Assembly (NCBI GenBank): GCA_020080175.1
Contig: JAGHQL010000210.1
Location: forward strand, 1-42,146
DNA from: Glutinoglossum americanum
Lineage: Eukaryota; Ascomycota; Geoglossomycetes; Geoglossales; Geoglossaceae
Length of the DNA stretch: 42,146 bases
Direction of reading: 5' to 3'
The notes below the pieces were generated by a model. That model was given only the letters and a program-made list of their open reading frames with translations, ran no database searches and was not told the origin of the DNA. This document shows positions 1-10,337 of the stretch, one piece after another. Position 1 is the stretch's first letter. Each line of letters starts with the position of its first letter. Both the position numbers and the translations under genes were made by a program.

Positions 1-189
1 TATTAAGCTATTCGAGACCCTATTTACATTGTGTAACCGTTGATCATTACCATTCTGCTGTTTCGAGCATAACTAACAACACATAGCTTCAGACAGGGCC
101 GCTTTAGCATGATGAGGCAGAGGGTGTAAGATACCGGGAACAATATCGACAACAATTTCTCTTATACATGTTTTGATTGTTTGCAGCCA
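1..189. other. Left edge, no gene seen
   Basis: No reading frame or RNA signature that I can support. It leads into the HET-like relic, and its right part may hold that gene's former upstream region. Confidence 0.4.
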
Positions 190-2358
190 GATGCAGAGTT
201 TTTGCGGGACAACGGACTTCAGCTTTGCCTTCGTAACCAAGATGAAGATCTGGGTTTGGTGGCAACTAGACCCATGTCGTGGATAACGGCTTCGCCCTTA
301 AACTTCACTTCTTAAACGACTCGACGAGCCGGAGATGCTACCTGAGCGGCCAGTTAGTCCAACGTTTTGTACAGGCTGCAGGAATACTCGCACCTTTCCT
401 GAGAGCTTCGAGCTCTCTAAGTTACACAGGACATCGGAGGAGTGTGGCTTCTGCAGAATGTTCCATCGATATGTTGAGCGGGATATTGCAAGCGATCACG
501 AAACCATCAAGGTTCGGATGGTTAATTCGATGTTGAAATTGGATGGGAGTGACCGGCCCATTCTTAGATTATGTACTGATACTAGCTTCTTCTAATATCC
601 AAGCCAGATTTCCGATGCTACCCAACGCAAGGAGTCAGGCCTTCCCGTATTGCTCCGGGAATGCCTCCGGGTTTGCGATGGAAAGCACGAATGTCACCCT
701 CGATGTGATGACCTCCTACAAGAGTCCTTAATGCGAGACGTCATAGAACGTCGAGATCGCTGCGTCTTTATTATACAACCGAAGATAATAAAGGAAAAAA
801 TCCGTTGGCTTGTCTCACCGGTGGGTGTGCTTCGAGAGGATCAGAAATTTTGCACATATAGGTGCAATATCAACGTTCCATGTACAAGCATAGACTTCAA
901 TAAATTACCACAGCCATTCCAAGCCGCTGTCATCGTCATTCGAAAGCTCGGCATCTGGTATCTCTGGGTTAACTTGATTTGCATAGTTCAGCCTCACAAA
1001 AACTGCTCCGGTGGATGCTGTGCAAGTATTGACTGGGATATCAAGGCCCACAAGATGGAACAGTACTCCAACTCGGCCTACAGCACCATTATTTCTACGT
1101 CCGCTGAAGCCTACACTACTAGATTTCTTCGGTCTAGGTCGTGGTCAACAGGACAATGTCTAAAGGGCCCCGATACCTCGGACACACCGCTATATGTGCG
1201 AATCTACCGACGATTTCCATCGCGATGTGGGGGGAGCAGAGCTGAGTAATCGTGAGTGGGTGTTGCAGGAGAGAATCTTATCATGTCGAATAATCCATTA
1301 TACTGCAACTCAGGCTTATTGGTAATGCGGCGAAAGGGGTCCACTGGGAAACCCTTACAATGCATCTCTAAGTCTATCTAGCAATAAACCCACTCTAATT
1401 CCATAGGGAGATAGCTTTCTTCCTATTACCTTTATATAGCTCTAATTTTTAGCTTCTGTCTCTCCGTTCCGTTGGAGCTGACGTCGACTATCTTACCGGA
1501 TTTAACCTGCTAACCCTAGCCCAAAAGCAAGTTTTCTTAGCGAAACTCGATTTCCGGACGATGTTATGAGACATCATAAGAGAAATAGAATCTGACTTTT
1601 TCAGATCCTCTCTGAGAGATATCCGAAGCCGGCTCTTACAGGACCGGTCGATAGGCCTACTGTAATCCCCTGATTGAAGAAACGACTGGCACGTGCTTTC
1701 GATACCAAAGGGAAACACTGCATTTTCGACCGCTAACTACACAGAAACCTGCTATGGCAGCGGTCCAGTGATAATAGGCTAAAGTGGATCCCATCCTCAA
1801 CAATTCATCGGAAAGTACCATCGTGATGGCATATGAGGGAGAGATCAGTTATATGGATATTCCATTCGAAGAGGTAGGATGGGACGATGATATCAAATGC
1901 TTGGTCCGGGGGTCCGATGGCAATCCAATTGCCGTTGGATTGAGAGCTCAGTCGAGAGAATCCTTATTGGATGAAACCGGTGAGGAAAGAGGGTGGCTGA
2001 TCTTTGATAAATTGGATGAAACGAATATTCAAGGACTAAAGAGCATTGTCGTTGGAAGGAAATACTGGTGTCCGAACCAATCGAGGAGCAAGAACATTAT
2101 GTGCTCGTTGTCAAGCTAACATCCTCTGGAAGACATGGAAGAGCCGGGGTTGGTTCTGTCCGGAGGAGAAACCATATTGTTCACGGAACAGGAGCCCATT
2201 TTTATAATAGCCCAGATGCTAACTCCGGGGAATCCCTCTGCGAGGTATTTGAGCTATTTGGTGTCAACAGGAACGGTTTCATTTCACCTACTGGCCCGCG
2301 TCGTGACGCGGGGATCGTAAAGGCGGGAGGTCTGCAGATGATAAGATTAGAGGAATAG
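190..2358 (+). pseudogene. Broken HET-domain (heterokaryon incompatibility) gene relic
   Basis: HET proteins are cytoplasmic cell-death and non-self-recognition factors of filamentous ascomycetes. Three parts of one such gene are visible in order on the + strand. A Cys-containing N-terminal lead lies at about 335-595 (CGFCRMF). A HET-core-like segment at about 890-1110 reads LGIWYLWVNLICIVQ, matching the family pattern LG..YLWID.LCI.Q, followed by MEQYSNSAYSTI, matching the M..YSNA..TI pattern. A C-terminal part at about 1784-2358 includes EQEHYVLVVKL and RAGVGSV, like the C-terminal tail of many HET proteins. The parts lie in different frames and are interrupted by roughly four or more breaks, so I treat the whole as a fossil. 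Assignment to the HET family rests on the core motif; the outer limits are approximate. Confidence 0.6.
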
Positions 2359-2480
2359 TCTGAAACTTCAACCTAGATGGGGGTGGGCAGATTATCTGTA
2401 TGCTACGCCTCTATTTAAAATAATAGATACTGTAACTTACCTTCCACATAGACAGAAAGCTCGCCCAATTAACGCCTAGA

Positions 2481-3011
2481 ATGTGGCGCGACGACGACAG
2501 CTCTGAGGAATGGATCCGCAGTGCCTTTAAGGCTATGAATGTTCACAACAGAGTTTATTTCTCATCTGCTGAATTGCGTCAAGTCTTGATGGCCGGGAGC
2601 GGGAAGTGGGCGGATGCCGGGATTGACGAGGTGATCCAAGAATTCGAGTTCACCAAGATGTGGCAGACTGAAATAAAATATACAGAGGACGAATCTTTCT
2701 TTAGCAAACTGGGGCAAGAAGAGGGAGACTGTCTCCTTTCAACCATATATCTCTCCTTGCAGCGGCACATTTCTTTCCTCCGAATAATTATCCGATTCCT
2801 TTCGAGAGAAACGAAACTACCTAGTTTTAGTTCTAGTCACATCTTACTAGATCTAATATCAGGAAGGCAATACGTACTCTTACCCCGTAGAGATTGTAAA
2901 GGCTATGTGCGTGCATCCAGACCCCGACTTATTAAGACGAAAAGGACTAAGGGTGCGCACATTTGGCCCCTTCATCGCTTCACAAGGAGTTTGTCTCTAT
3001 TCCACATATAG
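2481..3011 (+). CDS. Hypothetical ORF, 176 codons, doubtful
   Basis: ATG-initiated open frame directly after the HET-like relic. The N-terminal half (MWRDDDSSEEWIRSAFKAM...) is acidic, amphipathic and protein-like. From about residue 95 the composition turns Ser/Arg-rich and looks like read-through of non-coding sequence. I recognise no domain. It may be a small gene with a missed intron after about position 2770, part of the decayed neighbourhood, or chance. No neighbouring gene supports a role. Confidence 0.2.
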   Translation: MWRDDDSSEEWIRSAFKAMNVHNRVYFSSAELRQVLMAGSGKWADAGIDEVIQEFEFTKMWQTEIKYTEDESFFSKLGQEEGDCLLSTIYLSLQRHISFLRIIIRFLSRETKLPSFSSSHILLDLISGRQYVLLPRRDCKGYVRASRPRLIKTKRTKGAHIWPLHRFTRSLSLFHI

Positions 3012-5363
3012 TAATGAGCGGTCCAAAACGCATGGAGGCTTGCATACACAAGTCGGGAGTCTAAAGTTCTGACTGGTAACCCGATGATAGCGACTACATC
3101 CATTTGTGGGACGAGATCTATCACTAGCCAAACACGCAATCCGCATCGTCAGTTCCATTCGCACTACTAACCCCTTCAGGCGGATTGGAGGGAGGCACCT
3201 ATATCCTGATCACTAACCCCGCCGCCCCACAGTAATACAAACACACTTAGTTTTACCGTGCACTATTCAGCAGTGATGTTGGTAGCTTGAACCTATGCGT
3301 GTATAAGGACCTTGAAGCACGGGCGAAAATAGTTCTATGTGGGAAACGATTCGACCTAGTGGTAATTCTATCCAGAAATTACTCCCCAGCTTCTCTAAGA
3401 AAGATTGCCTCCCAAAATCGCTCTTATGAACATGAGGATTCTCAAGCAAGCGCTATGTTTGTATAGACATTGTAAGACAATGACTAGCCTCACGGCCAAA
3501 TATTGTGAATGATGGCGGCATGATTTTTGAAATGCATTTCATGAGTTCAACTTCGCCCCAGACAAGTTGAGAACAGGAAGGGTTCTTGCTCCAGCCTCTC
3601 GTCCAACGATGGCCATCCATATATCGAATGAGAGCATCATGATGGGAGGAGAAAGTTCTAGCAGAGTGATAGAGAGAAAGTTCGCCGAGGCAGAAGAGAC
3701 AGAGACTGTGTACCTAGGCAGGATATTAGAAACAGATTGGAGTCCTCACACGTACTATACTCATCCTACTTAGAGACTTAGCGAGGGCCTTCAGGGCGGC
3801 CACACGGAAAGATAATGTCTCATAAAGCGTTCGGCCGATTTTTGTACCTCATGTTCCGACAAAGAAGACTGGCTAGCCACTCCCGTTCTCCGAATGTGAG
3901 TGTTGGTGTTACTTCTGTAGTCGTAGAAGTGGTTCCACAACGCTGCTCATTCATATGTCTGATGCCGGAGTTTTTGAGATAACTCTCCCAATGTCTGTCA
4001 AATCCGGGGTGTCTCGCTCGCTCTTTCCTAGATCTCAGATCCGCAAGTGTCGTGCGGTAGTCGTCGCGCGGTGCCGCACCCGTTGCCAATTTGATGTTCC
4101 CAAACTTTGTGATTGTATTAGCACTAGGTTGAGCTCATTGGTCTTCAAGTGTTTGCACTTCTGGTTCGGGTTTAACTGCTCGTTGGTCCGGTGGGATTGA
4201 GCTTGGAGATCTCGAGTTAAGTTCATATGGCAGGCGAGGTTGATGAGTGCGTCTTTAGAAGGAGTTCCAAGATATGCCGACTTGGTATCGTACCGACAAC
4301 CCGGCTGAGGTAGTACTCGAAGTCCATGGTACCTTTTGAAGCTCAAGCGGTCAATATTCATAGCTTTAAGAAAAGAAACTGAGGGCATCTCTAGTTGAGG
4401 TGAGGACGCACTTCTCCCAGATCTCCAGGTCGGTTTACCCCCTTCTCGGTCAAGGCACTTATTCGGAATAGAGATGGCGCCAACTCTTTATCCACATAGA
4501 GCCATTCACAGTATCCCGCATCAAGATACGGACCCACTTTCTTCATACCCTGCCCATTATGATCGCTGCTAACGTAGACGTGGACAGGAGTGCGTTGTGG
4601 AGAGAGTGATACAGACTGAGGGAGCGACAGGGACGAGTAAGAAAGTGAGAATAAGTTGGTGGTTTCGCCGCGAGCAAGGAAGGAATGCCTGAAGATGAGG
4701 ATAGGAAGACATGATCTCAGTTGGGTTTGCTGCCATAGTTAAATAGACGGAGACGGCGAGGTGACCGGCTCATGACTTAGAGGGGAGGGGCCCGTTTCAG
4801 CTCTTGGAGGGACGTTGTGGCGTCCACTGTTGGAAAGTCATCGAGATCCTCATTTTTCGGCGGCCGCTTCACCGACATAATCGCGTTACTCCATGCATAC
4901 AACCGGAAACTAGTTTACGATGCTTTCTTCCTGTGCTAAGGTTGAATCCCACCGTAATACCCTAAAATGGAGGGAGGACAGCTCATTATTAAGCGACTCT
5001 ACAGCCAATGAGAAACGTCAATTAATTAGCTTTCTACTCCTCTCCATTACGTGATTCTCAGAGACAAAAATGTCAAATGTAATAGGCCTATGGCCAAAGG
5101 GTTTCCTGCTACAAAAAAGGGTGCGTCCCCTGCAAATGCACAAACCGGGCCGAAAAAAGCCTTTTGAGCGAATGGTACTAAGAGGTTCCGGTGAACAGAA
5201 ACAAAAGAGTTTTTTTTTAAGACTCGAAATACGCTGCAGGGGTTTTGGAAAACAAAAGCGCCACACTTCTGCCATGACATTCTGTTGTACTGCACAAAAC
5301 CAATTAGACTAATACCACAAAGAGTCCACATCCCCCGGTCCGCTGGTGCCGGTCCAAGTTTGC
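3012..5363. other. Gene-poor interval left of SLA2
   Basis: No gene I can support. Two overlapping minus-strand frames (4035-4388 and 3820-4089) have a somewhat protein-like composition but no recognised motif and no clear splice link. The right end (about 5050-5363) is the 3' flank of SLA2; long frames there on either strand carry no family signal. A short T tract lies at about 5211-5219. No mating-type HMG box or alpha box is seen. Confidence 0.45.
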
Positions 5364-8300
5364 TCATTCTTGGTAAGAGACCTTCCGCATATCACCTAGC
5401 CTCTGCCGTGCCTGTGCGAGACTGTTCTCTAGTTGCAGAATCTCAACCTACCATATTCGCGTAGTCCATCAGTACGACCCCCCTTCAAGAACCTAAGTAG
5501 GTAGATCACAGAAGGAAAATAACTAACCTGTTGCTCCATTTCTCTAACCTTAAACTCGTGTCCGCTAAGCTTGGAGTAATCCACCACTTCATTCTCTTCG
5601 TGGTTACGTGTAGTGATAATATCCTGAACCTGGCGCACGAGCGACCGACAGGCGTTTGTGACCGCTTTGGATGCTGTCTCTAGCCGATCCTGGGTCTTGG
5701 ACATAAATGTGGCCTTTACCCTAGAAGCGGCAACAAGTTGAGCCGTTGAAGCAGCGACGTCGTTTGATGCTACTATAAGCTGTTCAGGGCTATTGCGCCC
5801 ACTAATAACGCCATCAGCGGTTTCGATGAGCATGTTAGTGGAAGCAGCGACAGCTTTGGCTGCCGAAATAAGCCCTTCAGTCCAGCGATTGTGGCGCTTG
5901 TAGAACGCGGTTCGGCTGCTGCTGCCTTTCCCTTGCGCTACGATTTCTTGCTGAGAGGCTGTTGCAGCCTTAATAAGCTGCGCGATGGCGTTTGTAACTG
6001 CAATTGCCGCCTCAAGGATCACACTATCGGAGAATTGTTAGAAGCATAACCCTACCCCAAAAGGCGGTTCGGACATACCCATGAATCTTCAGATCATAAG
6101 TGGAGTAGCTAGCGTCCTTTGGCTTATTCTTGAGCTTCGTCAGCCTCTCAGTCGCCGCCTCAATAGCAGAGGCAGCGTTCGTCAATTCGCGGTCAACGAG
6201 ATCTCCGATATCGCCGGTTGTATTTGAGATCTTTCCACTCCTGGGAGCAAATGCCTCAGCAAGTTTCGAGAGTTTCTGCAGGTTAACCTGCACTTCATTG
6301 TTGGCGTTTATGACGTGGTCAGTCTTCTGCTCTGGATTCAGGCCGTCAAGACGGAAGGACTGAACTCCATTGAAGAACTTCACTGTTGTCTGTGCGGATT
6401 GGCGTGCTGCATTGATTAGCGCGTCGGCCTTCTTATCATCGGTAGCGAAACGCGTAAGGCCCTTAGTATTACTAAGAACATCTGCTATAGACCCTGCGAA
6501 CTGGTTTACGGTCCGGATGATCTCCGTGTGAGGGCTGCTTGGGCCATCAGCTATGAAATTGTTAAAGGCAGTAGCGAATTCCGTGGCATTGGCGGAAGCC
6601 TTTTCAATCTGTGAAAGAACATATGCTGGGGATGCATTCTGATTCCCAGCTTGCATCGAAGAATCGAGTTCATAAAGTGCATCATCCACTCGCTGCACCC
6701 CGCTCCTCAGAACAGAGTCTACATTCATCAGCGATATCCTCAAGGGGCAGGGGCGCTTACATACCAATAATGTCTCCAATCTTCCGGATGCTATCCAATT
6801 GGATTTCACCGATCTGACCATCTACAACATGATCGGTTGTTTGATTTTGCTTCGAAGGTCAGCAGAGTTTCTGGAATAGGTCCCTAGGCAACCGTACCAG
6901 TCTCAAATCATTGAGCTGCAGTAATGTTTCATCCATGCCAGCCTTGAAGATCTCCAATTCTTCTTCCTTCTCGCGGAGAGTCCGCTCAAGGTCTGAATCG
7001 CGCTCTCCATACTTGGTATGAACTTCATCTAAGGCTCGTGTTTTATTCTGTTATGCGTCAGTATCTCCGCAAGATCTCTAAGCTAGGTAATGAGGCTTAC
7101 TCTCAGGGCCTCCTCGAGGTCAGCCATCTCACGGTTATATTTCGCAAGTAGAGATGACACTTCCGAGGCTTTCGTACGCTCCGCATTTTCTGCCTTTTCT
7201 AGAGCGAACCGTAGCTCGCGCTTGAGCTTTTCAACTTCCTCTTTATTACCCTACTCAACAGCTTCAGCAATCACACCATTAAATCGACATGACGGGAATG
7301 CAATACTCACCCCCTTCAATCTGTCAACATCATGGAGCGCTCTATCTCTCTCTCGAATCATATCTGCAAGTTCCAAATTCTTTGTCTTGATTTCCCGCTC
7401 CATTTTCTCCCGCTTATCGACCGCCTCTTGGGCCGATGCAGCTTTCAGCTGCACTTGCTTGAATTTCTGTAACAGCTCAAGGTGTTCGTGTCGTAGTTGA
7501 GAGTAGAGCTTAGCGAGTGCCTCATATTTTGTCCGCCATGTATTTACTTGCTCTGTGGAGTGTTAGTTGGGGGAGCAAGCCTGAAGAAAAATCGACTAAC
7601 CTTGTAGGGCACGAATCTGATCATCCTTTGAAGCTGTCTGCTGGTTAAAATTTGAGTTTAGCTGTTGTAATTCGTTTTCGAGCGCCTTCACTCTCTGTAA
7701 TTGATCGCGTTAGCGCCAGTAACCATGACGCAAGATCTTACTATGAGTTTACCCTATCATATTGTTCCAACATCAACTGATCTTGTTCATACTGGGCTCT
7801 CGCATTCAGATTTTCCCTCTCTAATTCGGCCATCCGGCCCTCAGTCTGTCTTTGGTAATGGTCGCGGGCCAGTTGCTCTTGTGCTAATCTCTGTTGTTCA
7901 AGCTGCAGCCGCTGCTGCTCCTCAAATTCCCGTTGTGCTTGTTGAGCTTGCAGCTGCTGTTGGTAGAGCTGCGCCTCTCGTTGCTCTACCAGCCTCCGTT
8001 GCTCTTCGGCATATTCGTCTTGCTGGCGGCGCTGCTCACTCTTCCAAAACTCATTGATGGGCTCAGGATCAATGGCGGATGCTGTGCGTGGAGGTGTAGG
8101 TGTGGGCTCTGGTTGCTCGATCTCTCGCGCCGGGCGGCGAGGCAGTGAAGGTCTCTCATCATCTTCTGATAGAATATTCGGCGGCTCCTGCAAAACAATT
8201 AGATGAAAGAACCGACAGATTTCAAAGTCACTAACCTGTGGCAATTTTGGTACCGTGATTAAACTTGTCAGGTATCTCAGGTTAGAGCACTCATAGTAGA

Positions 8301-9460
8301 AGTTGAGAAGCCGGAAATGCTGGGCGTTGTAACGATCTCTAAGCGGTTCGAGTGCCTCACCATCGCCAGTAGCTTTTGATATCCAGTTAGCATCTCATAC
8401 AAGATATGGCATGAGGAAACACACTGGTATGCATCGCACGAAGCATGCTTGTTATAAATTTATAGATTCCATAGCTCTCCTGTACAAGAGGGACCAGAGA
8501 GGATATGCGGCATTCGTTGTTTGTTCCATGCTTGAACTGAGAAAATACTAATTTCTGGAATGAGTCGATTTGATCCTGAAGGGTCATGAGATCGGTGATG
8601 GTCTCATAGCTAAGGAGGTTATTAGCTTCAAGTGCTAAGTGAGGGTAAACCTGAAAGGCAAAGTAGCTCACCCCTCATTAGGGTCATCAATAGACTTGAG
8701 ACTGATGTACTCCTCATATTCAAAGGTTCCTGAGTCACAAGTAAGCAATCAACAAGATAGATATAGGCGGGGTTGACCCAAGACATCATACCGTTGAACT
8801 CGGGGTGCTGCCGATGAAATGCCAACTTCGCCAGAAGGAAATAGACGTACTCCCGAATAAGCGGTCCGTAGCCTATAACAATATCAGCACCAAAGAGCAA
8901 TTCGGAGAGCAATTGCCCAATGGGTACCCTTGTCCAATGGCCACTGGAGCGACGCACCTCTAAGGCCATCTCCAGAGACACCTCTCTTCAAGCTCTCTAA
9001 CCAACCAACGTGCGACTGCGCTTCCTTAATTGTGATCGGGTGACCTTCTTGAAGAACCTTGTGAATCGTTATCAGTGCTTTAAAGGTTTGAACTTCATCT
9101 GCTAAGATGGGTTGCCTGGTGAGTTTGGAAGTCAATTTTCCGAAAATGAAAGAAGGGTTGACAGAAAGCCCCGCAGCTTACACTTTCATGCCCGACCAGA
9201 ACGATTGGGATGATTTGTGGTCCCATGTATAGACAATACAGCTTCGGACATGCTTGCCTGCGGCACATGAGCCTTTGTTCTCGAAATGATATTTATAATG
9301 AGGTAAGCATTCGTACGTTTTGGAGCGGTTTCCTCTGAATCGGCAACCCATCGTCAGCAAGCTCCTTCGGAGGCATCCACGTCCCAAAAATAATTCATAG
9401 CTCACCAATATTGGTGGCCTTCTTTATGTTCATGGCCAATTCCGACTCTGACCTGTGCAT
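5364..9460 (-). CDS. SLA2: SLA2/End4 endocytic actin-clathrin adaptor (HIP1R family), 17 exons
   Basis: Couples clathrin coats and PI(4,5)P2 membranes to cortical actin during endocytosis. Exons on the minus strand: 9460-9406, 9334-9317, 9257-9182, 9115-8958, 8872-8792, 8729-8672, 8609-8425, 8372-8236, 8187-7753, 7694-7601, 7552-7311, 7250-7101, 7047-6898, 6813-6765, 6718-6079, 6023-5528 and 5447-5364; the sum is 3108 nt, 1035 aa, usual for the family. The ANTH domain is residues 1 to about 256 (RKHVRSCIVYTWDHKSS, YGPLIREYV, GYETITDLMTLQDQID). A Pro-rich linker (EPTPTPPRTA), a Gln/Glu-rich coiled coil to about 630, and the THATCH / I/LWEQ actin-binding module to the C terminus follow. The start MHRSESELAMNIKKA matches the conserved family N terminus. 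One exon is only 18 nt. The acceptor of the 6813-6765 exon was chosen by phase and is the least certain. The gene is a classic MAT-locus neighbour. Confidence 0.96.
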
Positions 9461-10337
9461 GGGCTTCAGACATCATAGCTCTCGTTACTCTCTCCTAGCA
9501 GCAGCCTTACCTGCCCAGATCCACGTTCCGCGTCGATGAGCCGTAGAGAGCCATCTCTCAAGCGCTCGTCGCAACACAAAAGAGACACAGACTAGAGTCA
9601 GCACAGAGCTGAGTATGGATCACCAGAGGAAAAAACGGAGCGGACCAGAGAGAGTCAGAGGTATGCGTGATGAAACAATGGGTCCGCAGAAAGTGACTTG
9701 TTGCGCGGTAATGTTGGAGTTTCCCAGGATTGTCTTGGCACACACGCAACCCAAGGCGACAGAGCGAAGGCAACGTCAGCGCTTCCCCAAGAAGTTGAGA
9801 TAACGTTGCTCCCGTCAAAAAGACAGCTCAGTGCCCGCGCACACGTGTCGTACGTGCCACGAGAGGGCAATTTGGCCCGAAGGTGCAAGTATCTCGAATA
9901 TGAGGGTGTGCACTGAGTTGTCGGGAGCTCTTGAGAACAAGGAAACTTCACTCTGCTATTGGACATGAGTTTACCATGGAACGACTCTTCGCTGCAACTA
10001 CAGTTCCGGAGATATTTTTCAGCAAACCCAGACCCGGACTTCAACCAATTTAACACACACACCGCACACGCACGCACACACACGCACACACACACGGCGC
10101 CGCTCGCTTTTTATTCATTGAAGCCGTTTTAAAGATAAGATAGATGACCATAATCTGAATTGCTGGAGATTATGTAGCATGCGACTATAGAGTGTGCAGT
10201 AGGAAGAAGAACTCTAGACTAGCTCCAAACCCTGCAATCCTTCTTAGAAACGCCGTCTTTGATGTACCGCTTGCTTAGCTTGACGAGTATGTGAGGGTAT
10301 TATCCAAAAGAAACACCAATGGATTCCATCTTAACCA
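9461..10337. promoter_or_regulatory. SLA2 upstream region and NVJ2 3' flank
   Basis: The left part is the promoter side of SLA2 (transcribed leftward from 9460); the right part is downstream of the NVJ2-type gene, which ends at 10338. It contains the CA microsatellite at 10051-10096. Open frames here (for example 9655-10095, minus) are low-complexity read-through of the CA tract and have no family signal. No defined promoter element can be named. Confidence 0.4.
10051..10096. repeat. CA/CG-interrupted dinucleotide microsatellite
   Basis: Run of ACAC units interrupted by CG (acacacaccgcacacgcacg then further CA repeats). It lies between NVJ2 and SLA2 and is likely length-polymorphic. Confidence 0.85.

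Noticed and set aside
3820-4388. Two overlapping minus-strand frames as a two-exon gene
   Set aside because: No donor/acceptor pair joins them in a way supported by a known family, and neither has a recognisable motif.
5018-5367. Overlapping minus- and plus-strand frames just downstream of SLA2
   Set aside because: They overlap each other on both strands, lie in the SLA2 3' flank and show no motif. The SLA2 stop at 5364 is supported by the conserved end EMRK-like (DMRKVSYQE).
7701-8148. Plus-strand frames of 118 and 84 codons
   Set aside because: Antisense to the Gln/Glu-rich coiled-coil exon of SLA2; the composition is a mirror of the CAG/GAA-rich sense strand.
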